This document shows positions 24,306 to 29,976 of a stretch of DNA of 29,976 nt, in pieces (position 1 is the stretch's first letter; each line of letters starts with the position of its first letter). The DNA lies in NCBI GenBank assembly GCA_964427655.1, contig CAYRWE010000035.1, positions 1 to 29,976 on the forward strand, given 5' to 3'. The notes beneath the pieces are model-generated. The model saw nothing but the letters and a program-made list of their open reading frames with translations. It did not search any database and was not told where the DNA came from. The translations under genes were made by a program, and so were the position numbers. The DNA comes from CAVQNQ01 sp964427655 (GTDB taxonomy: Bacteria > Acidobacteriota > Terriglobia > Bryobacterales > Bryobacteraceae).

Positions 24306-27272
24306 TCAGCGGCTTGACACGTTCGGTCCGTTCTCCAAGGCGTTAGGCTGCGAAGACCGATGTGCGTTCGGACGGCGAGATGATGGGCGACGCGCCTCGA
24401 TTGCGATCCGCTCTCCGGCGGCGGTCTTGAACGTCAACTTTTCGCCTGCCAACTGTTCGGCCCGCCGGCCATTACGGTAGAGCGTCAGCTCTTGCCCCGG
24501 CCAGGGATTCTGCAGGGTACAGTCCTTTCCCTTTTCGCTCTCAACCATCAAACCCCGCACCTCGCCACTGGCCAGCTCGGCCGATACCAGGAAGGCTCCG
24601 TAGGCGCGCAACTGGCCAAACCGGGCGTCGCGCTCCCTGGGCCACGCCGGAAAAATGCGCAGGACGCCCTCGTAGCTCTGTAACAGCATCTCGTTGATTG
24701 CGCCCGGCACGGTGCTAGAAGTCTCCACCCCGCCCCCCGGCCAGATTACGTATCCGTTGGGGTAGTCGCCGCTCACGTGCTTGCGCATCCCTTCCAGAAT
24801 GGCTTCGGGGGCGTAGCCCGCCCGCACCAACTCAGGAGCCGCCATCGGATGGGTGTTGTAGCCTCCGGCCGAGAGCGCGTTTTTGGCAGCCACGCGCAGT
24901 TTCGGATCGCTCTCCATACCGATCTGCCCGGCCGGCCAGATGGCTCCCGCGCTCCACTCGATCGGGCTGTCGAGGCGCAACATAGGTTTGCCCTCGCTCT
25001 CCGCGATTTCAAATCCGGGCAGACCATCGAGGAGGGACTGCCACTCGGAGCGCCGATCCGTGTCCACGTCCAGTTCCCGGCTCATATCGAGAAGGCCTTT
25101 GAAAACCGCGCGAACATACCCGATTTCGTTTGTCGGGTTCACGTTGGCCGGACAGGCTTGCCAATCCGGGGAGCGCTGATACGTCCAGTCGCCCAGCCAG
25201 GGACCGATCTCGCCCGGGCAGTCGTCGTAGATCATGTACTTCCCGTTCTCTAACTTCAGGTACTCCTTCCAGAAGTTCCCCACTTCGCGCAGGAACGGGT
25301 ATACGCGGTTGGCGTAATTGAGGTCGTAGGTGCTGTAGAACCGCATGAGCATGGGGATGGCCAGGAAGCTGGCATCGCTCTTCTGGCCCATGAACGGGTC
25401 GTAGTCGAAGGGCCGCTCGATCCCCCATGGCGCGAGGTGGCCGGGATAATAGGCTCCGTGCACACCCAGCATGGTCCAGGCGTAAAGCTTGGCGCGGTCC
25501 AGGGCGTCCAGCACCGGCGCATCGTAGGAGTCGGATGTAGCGACATGGTTGGAAGAATAAAGCGCCAGAAACGGCGTCTGGTGGTTGTAGTTCAGCGTAT
25601 AGTCGCCGTTCCAGGAGGGGTGATCGGTAGTGACCCAGTTGCCATAAAGTCCGGGAGCCACCTTCCCGGTGCGGCTGGAGGACGCAATCACATATTGCGC
25701 CGCGTAGTAAAACTTCTCGATCAGAGGGTCGCCGATCTCGACGAACGATTCCGACCAGAAATGGTTCCACCAGGCGCGATGCGCCGCGCCGAGCTTGTCC
25801 GGATCGGCGGCCGTCAGGGCTGTGGCGCGCGCACGTGCGGCTGCCAGGTGCCCGGGGGCATCGAGGTCGCTTAGCACCGTAGTCACCAGGTAGGCTTTCG
25901 AGCCAGGCTTCAAGTCGAAGTGCAGAGCGCCACCCTCGATAACGGCTTCGACGCCCAATGCGCGAGTGGCAAAGCTGACCTCGCGCCCGCGCGTCGCAGC
26001 CGTGTGCGCGGAAGAGAGCGGGTTGGGCCACGCATACATTTCGTCGATCGGCCCATCCGCATTCCGGCTTACCCAGATGACGCCGGACTCGGCACCGCCG
26101 TTCAGGAACCGGGCGCGCGGGAGGATCTCCTCGCCATTCACGTACGCGCGCAGATCCCGGCCATCGAACGTTCCCGCCACGTGGACCCATTCGTTGTTGG
26201 GCACTGCGCGGCTGCCGCGCACGAACCGATCCCCGACATTGAAACGCAGGCGGCCGTGATCGAGCGACAAACTATACGCCTCGTTCCAATCGCCTTTGCT
26301 GAGAATGAAGTTAGCGTCGCCGGCTTTGAATACGTAAATCCAGGCTGAGACCGTCACCTGGGCAAGCGGCGGAACCGGGCCGGCATCGACGTACGCCCAT
26401 TCATGCATCAGCTTGATGGCGCGGCCGCGCTTCCCCGCCGCGAAACGCTGATAATCGGGGTTGTATCCATCCACCATGCAACGGAGCGGCTCATCGAGCG
26501 GCGCTTCCGCCGAACGCGCCACGGGCGGCGGCGGGGCACAGTCGGCGCCCAGAACCACCTTGATGTCCGTGTCGATGGCGTTGCGGCCCATTTGCTCGTC
26601 GAAATCCCAGCGGCGCACGAGACCCTGCGGGACGTCGCGCATCCCGGCCAGCGCCTTGATGTCAACTTCGGGGAGCGCGCGGCCGTAAATGCGGATCTCA
26701 TCGAGCAAGCCGTCGAAGTACCAGCGCCCCTGGCCATGCTGCTCGCGCCCGAGGTTCACGGACTTCCGGTTGTCCTGAAGAACGGTCGGGTCCGGAAAGA
26801 GTTTCGCCGTGACGGAGACCGAACCGCCTGCGGCCTCCAGTTCCGTCACCAGGAGGTTTTCGGTTGCCGCCGTCCAGGAGCGGGTCTTGACGGTGAGGCC
26901 GGCCTTGGTGAACGCACCGCGCACCTCGGCGTTGGAGAGATCCTGCTCCTGCCGGTAGCTCGCCCCGGTCAGCTCCGGAATCCGCAAGACCAAGCCTCCG
27001 ACGGAGAGGGGCACGCCCTGTTGGCTCCAGAAGTCGTTCTTGCCGAAGTAGAACCGCTGTTCCTCGGGCGGCCCGGCAAGGACCACGCCCAGATCGCCGT
27101 TGCCCAGGATGGGGCCGTCGACGACGGTGCCGCTGGGAACGTGCTGCGGCGGGTGTGTCATGACAAAGGAATGGCGGGCCACGATCCGCGGACCGGAAAC
27201 CGGTTCGGCACCACGCAGAAGAATCGCGGCGGAGAGGCACGCCGACAACATCGCTCCATAGGGAATGCGCAT
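24306..27272 (-). CDS. Secreted GH95-like glycoside hydrolase with inserted LamG region
   Basis: The 988-residue protein has a signal peptide (AMLSACLSAAILLRGAEP). The N-terminal domain opens with GTVVDGPILGNGDLGVVLAG, as in GH95 alpha-L-fucosidases. It is then interrupted at about residues 165-430 by LamG/jelly-roll sequence. This contains FDGLLDEIRIYGRALPE and, further on, VTVSAWIYV, NNEWVHVAGTFDGRDLRAYVNG and DGPIDEMYAW. The (alpha/alpha)6 catalytic part follows with WNGDYTLNYNHQTPF near residue 550, DDCPGEIGPW near 680, and the closing GAINEMLLQSYEGVLRIFPAWP. This closing segment is typical of the family. It probably cleaves terminal fucose or a related sugar from plant or microbial glycan outside the cytoplasm; the LamG part may bind it. 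The sugar specificity is not certain, since catalytic residues were matched only by eye. Confidence 0.82.
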   Translation of the reverse strand: MRIPYGAMLSACLSAAILLRGAEPVSGPRIVARHSFVMTHPPQHVPSGTVVDGPILGNGDLGVVLAGPPEEQRFYFGKNDFWSQQGVPLSVGGLVLRIPELTGASYRQEQDLSNAEVRGAFTKAGLTVKTRSWTAATENLLVTELEAAGGSVSVTAKLFPDPTVLQDNRKSVNLGREQHGQGRWYFDGLLDEIRIYGRALPEVDIKALAGMRDVPQGLVRRWDFDEQMGRNAIDTDIKVVLGADCAPPPPVARSAEAPLDEPLRCMVDGYNPDYQRFAAGKRGRAIKLMHEWAYVDAGPVPPLAQVTVSAWIYVFKAGDANFILSKGDWNEAYSLSLDHGRLRFNVGDRFVRGSRAVPNNEWVHVAGTFDGRDLRAYVNGEEILPRARFLNGGAESGVIWVSRNADGPIDEMYAWPNPLSSAHTAATRGREVSFATRALGVEAVIEGGALHFDLKPGSKAYLVTTVLSDLDAPGHLAAARARATALTAADPDKLGAAHRAWWNHFWSESFVEIGDPLIEKFYYAAQYVIASSSRTGKVAPGLYGNWVTTDHPSWNGDYTLNYNHQTPFLALYSSNHVATSDSYDAPVLDALDRAKLYAWTMLGVHGAYYPGHLAPWGIERPFDYDPFMGQKSDASFLAIPMLMRFYSTYDLNYANRVYPFLREVGNFWKEYLKLENGKYMIYDDCPGEIGPWLGDWTYQRSPDWQACPANVNPTNEIGYVRAVFKGLLDMSRELDVDTDRRSEWQSLLDGLPGFEIAESEGKPMLRLDSPIEWSAGAIWPAGQIGMESDPKLRVAAKNALSAGGYNTHPMAAPELVRAGYAPEAILEGMRKHVSGDYPNGYVIWPGGGVETSSTVPGAINEMLLQSYEGVLRIFPAWPRERDARFGQLRAYGAFLVSAELASGEVRGLMVESEKGKDCTLQNPWPGQELTLYRNGRRAEQLAGEKLTFKTAAGERIAIEARRPSSRRPNAHRSSQPNALENGPNVSSR

Positions 27273-27346
27273 TCGATCTCCCCATACGATACGCTAACAG
27301 GCCGCCGTCTCTGTTGGGAGCCGGCGGGAACCTTCTCAGCATATCG

Positions 27347-27390
27347 CCCGGCAGACCGGGCCGCCTATATGGTCCGGGATGTCTGGCGGG
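27347..27390 (-). repeat. Imperfect inverted repeat between the hypothetical gene and the glycoside hydrolase gene
   Basis: CCCGGCAGAC (27347-27356) pairs with GTCTGGCGGG (27381-27390) at nine of ten positions, with a partly complementary interior. It lies in a 196-base gap downstream of the minus-strand gene ending at 27469 and upstream of the hydrolase start at 27272. It could be a terminator or mRNA-end hairpin, but no T-run follows. I see no other clear element in the gap. Confidence 0.3.
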
Positions 27391-27468
27391 AGAGCGCCGC
27401 CCCCCCCACATCCGCAGTCTATGAGCCACCGCTTGCTTGTGGCTGCCGCGCTTTCCGTAGCAGGCGCT

Positions 27469-28044
27469 CTACTTCTTCGGAGGACTAATCATGATGTGCG
27501 CACCCGCCGTCCCAGGGGACATCAGCCACGGTGCACCCTCGGTCGCTTTGGTGGACAGCCCGGTTGATTCTGGCGTAGCGAAAGGCACGTAAATCACCCA
27601 GCGCAGGTAAGGATCCTGCACCTTCCCGCTTGTGGCGTCGAAGCTTGTGCCCGTCAGCACGTAAAGTGTCCGTGGCTCCCTCGGCATCGGGAGCTTCCCG
27701 TCCTCCACTTCCTTAAAGCGGATCTCGTTGCGCTTTGCCCCAGTCACCTTTTGCGCCAGGAGCTCGCGGCCCCGCGCCATGAATGGCTCCAGATCTTTGT
27801 GGTAGCAGGCAACGTTGAAGTCAGTCTTCGTGGGGTCGGTGGCGAGGCAGATCAGCTCGTTCTTGCCTTCCCGAATCTGCACCCGCCCGCCCTGTGCATC
27901 ATACCCAAGCACCGCCGCACCCTCTCGCAATTCCACTGGCGCCGCCAAAACCGCGCCCGAAATCTGGATCTGTGCAGACGGGACATCAGCCGCAGTCGCT
28001 ATCGAAGCGAAGGCTAGCATCGGGAGCACTATCGTCAATTTCAC
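27469..28044 (-). CDS. Secreted protein of unknown function
   Basis: The 191-residue protein begins with a GTG start and a clear signal peptide (MKLTIVLPMLAFASIATAAD). A run of GGAGGGAGGG lies about eight bases upstream. The mature part holds no catalytic motif or domain that I recognise. It contains a conserved-looking core (LYVLTGTSFDATSGKVQDPYLRW would be one block, cut here to VLTGTSFDATSG and PYLRWVIYVPFATPE) and ends PWLMSPGTAGAHIMISPPKK. The two cysteines (LICLAT and VACYH) could form one disulfide bond after export. It faces a divergent Hsp15-like gene across a 164-base gap and shows no functional tie to its neighbours. Confidence 0.75.
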   Translation of the reverse strand: MKLTIVLPMLAFASIATAADVPSAQIQISGAVLAAPVELREGAAVLGYDAQGGRVQIREGKNELICLATDPTKTDFNVACYHKDLEPFMARGRELLAQKVTGAKRNEIRFKEVEDGKLPMPREPRTLYVLTGTSFDATSGKVQDPYLRWVIYVPFATPESTGLSTKATEGAPWLMSPGTAGAHIMISPPKK

Positions 28045-28188
28045 AGCAGTCCCTCCCTCCGCGCGCGCCGCCTCGCGGCGAGCGCATGGAAACTACAATA
28101 CTCCAAACGACACAGACTGCGCTGGTCCAAGGAAAAGAACGGCGTCGGACCCGTCGTAAGAATGGCTGCCCATGGCCGCCGGAGATCC

Positions 28189-28211
28189 CATCCTAGGACG
28201 AGAATAGGATG
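28189..28211 (+). promoter_or_regulatory. Hairpin over the start codon of the Hsp15-like gene
   Basis: CATCCTA (28189-28195) and TAGGATG (28205-28211) are perfect 7-base inverted repeats with a 9-base loop. The 3' arm contains the purine-rich AGGA stretch and the ATG at 28209. In mRNA this hairpin would hide the translation start. The pairing is seen in the sequence; a regulatory role is inferred. Confidence 0.35.
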
Positions 28212-28592
28212 ATGATCCGCGTGAGAATGGACAAGTGGCTCTGGGCCGCCCGATTCTTCAAGACGCGCTCGCTCGCTGCGCGGGCGTGTGAATTGGGAAG
28301 GATCGAGTCCAACGGACAAACGGCCAAACCTGCGCGCGAGGTCCGAGTCGGCGACCTATTGCAGGTGAAGAGCGAAGGCGGCGACTTTCAGGTAGAGGTC
28401 CTGGTTCTCAGCGAGATGCGAGGCCCGGCGGCGGTTGCGCAGACCCTCTACCGTGAGACCGACGCCAGCCGTGCGCTGCGGTTAAAGTTGGCTGAGGAAC
28501 GTAAAGCGATGCCGCGTTCCGAAGGGTGGCGGGAAGGCAGGCCGTCGAAACGCGATCGACGTGAAATCGGCCGGTTGCGGGGCAGAGCCTGA
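28209..28592 (+). CDS. hslR: Hsp15-like S4-domain RNA-binding protein
   Basis: The 127-residue protein matches ribosome-associated heat-shock protein Hsp15. An S4 domain fills the first 65 residues (MDKWLWAARFFKTRSLAARACELGRI, seen here as DKWLWAARFFKTRSLA, then VRVGDLLQV). It is followed by a basic tail (RPSKRDRREIGRLRG). Hsp15 binds 50S subunits that carry stalled nascent chains after release of peptidyl-tRNA and supports recycling. The ATG at 28209 gives the full frame; ATGs at 28212 and 28227 are alternatives, and family members often start at the MDKWLW Met (28227). It is transcribed away from the secreted-protein gene and converges on the TrmO-like gene with 14 bases between stops. Confidence 0.88.
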   Translation: MMIRVRMDKWLWAARFFKTRSLAARACELGRIESNGQTAKPAREVRVGDLLQVKSEGGDFQVEVLVLSEMRGPAAVAQTLYRETDASRALRLKLAEERKAMPRSEGWREGRPSKRDRREIGRLRGRA

Positions 28593-28606
28593 CCCGGAAC
28601 AGTGCA

Positions 28607-29053
28607 CTAAGGTTTCTCACCGATACGCGCCTCGGCTTCCGCGAGCCACCCGCGCCGTAGCCGTTCCGGCGGAACGTTTGAGAGATAGGGCTTGATGTCG
28701 AGAATCGGCGTTCCGTCGAGCATATCGATCCCACGGACACGGAGTACCGGGCCTTCCCGGCACAACAGTTCGACCACGGTTAATCCGATCGGATTCGGAC
28801 GCCGCGGTGAGCGGGTCGCGAACACGCCGTGAGGCCGATCGTCGCTCGGCGGCGTTCCGACCAGATTGCATCCCTCGGAGCGGTCGAATGCCCAGATGAC
28901 GTACAGGTGAGAAAAGCCCTCAATATCCGTTAGTCCAGCCGCAAATTCGCCCCGTATCTCGAGGACTCCTTCCGCCTCGTGCTTCGCGCCCAATCCCTTG
29001 GGAATCTCCCGAGTATCCCGGTAAGGGCTTCTCACATATCCGATCAGTCGCAT
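28607..29053 (-). CDS. trmO: TrmO/TsaA-like tRNA methyltransferase
   Basis: The 148-residue protein has the TsaA fold marks: IGYVRSPYRDTREIPKG at the N-terminus, DIEGFSHLYVIWAFDRSEG, then FATRSPRRPNPIGLTVVELL and GIDMLDGTPILDIKPYL. TrmO uses S-adenosylmethionine to methylate the N6 of threonylcarbamoyl-adenosine-37 in tRNA-Thr. The second domain of the E. coli enzyme is absent, as in many short TsaA proteins, so activity on tRNA is likely but not certain. I chose the ATG at 29053 because it begins the conserved fold; the frame can be extended to 29116 by 21 residues without conservation. Confidence 0.88.
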   Translation of the reverse strand: MRLIGYVRSPYRDTREIPKGLGAKHEAEGVLEIRGEFAAGLTDIEGFSHLYVIWAFDRSEGCNLVGTPPSDDRPHGVFATRSPRRPNPIGLTVVELLCREGPVLRVRGIDMLDGTPILDIKPYLSNVPPERLRRGWLAEAEARIGEKP

Positions 29054-29218
29054 TGACAGCAGTGCAAACCCATCCTCGCGGTTTCGTTCAGTGTTACCCA
29101 CGTTTCTATCGTACACACACTGGCCCGCTACCCAGGCGCGACGTGCGAGCGCCGAACCGCCGACGTGCCGCGATCTTTGCGCGTCAGGTGCGGCGCACCC
29201 CGCGGCAGCGCGCAGTCT

Positions 29219-29536
29219 TCACTGCGTCAGATTGTAAATCAGGCCAAAAGGATCTTTGATATAGCACCTCGGAAACGCCGGCTCGTCCTTGACGATCTCA
29301 CAACCGTTCTCGACCAGGCGGCGCTTGGCTTGTTCGACACTGTCGACCGTAACTTCTAATACCGGTCCGAGCGCCGGGCCGCGCTCGATGAATAGGTTGA
29401 TGTGCTTGCCGTGAAGGCTGACCATATTCGGCGTTTCGTCAGTGATCGCGAACCCGAGGTGTTCGACGTAGAAGGAAGCCGCGTCCTTTGGGTCTTGCGC
29501 CTGAATCAGAATGTCGGTGCCAAAAGTGTTTGCCAT
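29219..29536 (-). CDS. VOC-family (glyoxalase/bleomycin-resistance fold) protein
   Basis: The 105-residue protein is a single vicinal-oxygen-chelate module pair: ILIQAQDPKDAASFYVEHLGFAI at the start (shown as DPKDAASFYVEHLG) and PRCYIKDPFGLIYNLTQ at the end, with the usual central VDSVEQAKRRLVENGCEI. Family members bind a metal and act on varied small molecules or bind antibiotics. Usual metal-ligand positions near the first and last strands hold Gln or Asp rather than a full His/Glu set, so catalysis cannot be assumed. It stands alone between the TrmO-like gene and the SPFH gene, all on the minus strand, with about 100 to 165 bases on each side. Confidence 0.85.
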   Translation of the reverse strand: MANTFGTDILIQAQDPKDAASFYVEHLGFAITDETPNMVSLHGKHINLFIERGPALGPVLEVTVDSVEQAKRRLVENGCEIVKDEPAFPRCYIKDPFGLIYNLTQ

Positions 29537-29641
29537 ATTCCTTTATCACCCTGCTCAGTAATTGCGACCGGAAGATAGCAATCGCGGACGGGAGGTCCGC
29601 ACCGCGCCTGCTCCTCATGCGGATCGCGAAAGGCGCGTCAC

Positions 29642-29976
29642 TCACCCCTTTGCCGGTCCTGCCGCCTCCTGGCCGGCGTTCTCCGCCGCCAGCAGGTTCG
29701 CCAGCATCCTGGAGTGCGGCCCGCCCGGCAGCAGCGCAATTTGGGCCTTTCCCGCCAGAATCCTCTGCGCCTCCAGAATCTCGAACAGTGACTCGGCGAC
29801 CGCAGGCTCCCGGGCGATCTCCTGGAATGCCTGCCCCAGCGTGGCTGGCCGTATGGCAGCCGCCTTTGCGAACTCCACGGCGGCTTCGCGTTCCGCGGAA
29901 CTGGTGATCACGCTGACCTGATTGGCGCCCGCCTGCTTGATGGCGGAGGTCACCTGGCGCAGCCGGTTGACCACCT
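29642..29976 (-). CDS. C-terminal part of an SPFH/Band 7 family protein
   Basis: Only the last 110 residues lie in the window and the frame continues past the edge. The segment is rich in Ala, Glu and Arg (SAEREAAVEFAKAAAIRPATLG, seen as SAEREAAVEFAKAA) and then has IAREPAVAESLFEILEAQRIL and IALLPGGPHSRMLANLLAAE. This resembles the helical C-terminus of prohibitin/flotillin-like SPFH proteins, which form ring assemblies at membranes. The SPFH domain itself is outside the window, so the family call is tentative but fits the ending well. Confidence 0.65.
   Translation of the reverse strand, partial: VVNRLRQVTSAIKQAGANQVSVITSSAEREAAVEFAKAAAIRPATLGQAFQEIAREPAVAESLFEILEAQRILAGKAQIALLPGGPHSRMLANLLAAENAGQEAAGPAKG

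Noticed and set aside
27347..27390. Inverted repeat as a rho-independent terminator
   Set aside because: The stem is imperfect and no T-run follows on the minus strand, so it is kept only as a low-confidence repeat.
26403..27488. Plus-strand open frame of 361 codons
   Set aside because: It is antisense to the glycoside hydrolase and holds no recognisable motif.
1..29976. CRISPR array, insertion sequence, tRNA or rRNA
   Set aside because: No regularly spaced repeats, no transposase or terminal repeats, and no tRNA-like or rRNA-like sequence were seen by eye on either strand.

Overview
The window is GC-rich and almost fully coding, with no gap above 230 bases. It looks like chromosomal DNA of an Acidobacteriota member, probably close to the Solibacter/Bryobacter group. 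The clues are a 1070-residue Oar-like TonB receptor with a carboxypeptidase-regulatory N-terminus, a Rieske gene followed by a cytochrome b fused to cytochrome c, a PAP2-Wzi fusion, and a large polysaccharide export locus. The taxonomic placement is an inference from gene content. I see no tRNA, rRNA, CRISPR array or insertion sequence.

Positions 1-5836 are all on the minus strand. Read from 5836 downwards they encode a Rieske protein, a cytochrome b-c fusion, an outer-membrane capsule protein (Wzi) with an N-terminal PAP2 phosphatase domain, an OmpR-family response regulator, a stand-alone receiver protein, and the start of a secreted coiled-coil, probably porin-like protein that runs off the window. 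Positions 6014-15515 form a Wzx/Wzy-type exopolysaccharide locus. A minus-strand operon (glycosyltransferase, Wza-like SLBB exporter, Wzz-like chain-length protein, Wzx flippase, Wzy polymerase/ligase) has short overlaps or 2-base gaps throughout. Two more glycosyltransferases lie beside it in divergent orientation. Positions 22280-24139 add a fourth glycosyltransferase and the phosphoglycosyltransferase that probably starts the repeat unit.

Embedded between these EPS blocks (15743-22391, plus strand) is a tightly coupled three-gene operon: an HPr-kinase-like P-loop kinase, the Oar-like TonB receptor, and an unusual protein joining a nucleotidyltransferase domain to an MFS transporter. Its start and stop codons overlap (ATGA, then TAATG). 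Kinase plus nucleotidyltransferase pairs of these families are known from tailoring of lasso peptides and from EPS/PEP-CTERM loci. Here they are joined to an outer-membrane receptor and a permease with no visible peptide precursor. I regard this as the best candidate for an undescribed system.

The second strong signal is regulatory. Direct repeats of the half-site TTACA with an exact 11-base period occur upstream of the Rieske/cytochrome operon (four half-sites), of the response regulator itself, of the kinase-receptor operon (two clusters), and of the sugar transferase. TTACA/TGTAA is otherwise rare and unpaired in the window. An 11-base period is the geometry used by OmpR/PhoB-family regulators, so the OmpR-type protein at 820-1602 may control respiration and envelope genes together.

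Positions 24306-29976 hold unrelated genes: a secreted GH95-like glycoside hydrolase with an inserted LamG region, a secreted protein of unknown function, an Hsp15-like S4 RNA-binding protein, a TrmO/TsaA-like tRNA methyltransferase, a VOC-family protein, and the C-terminal end of an SPFH/Band 7 protein.
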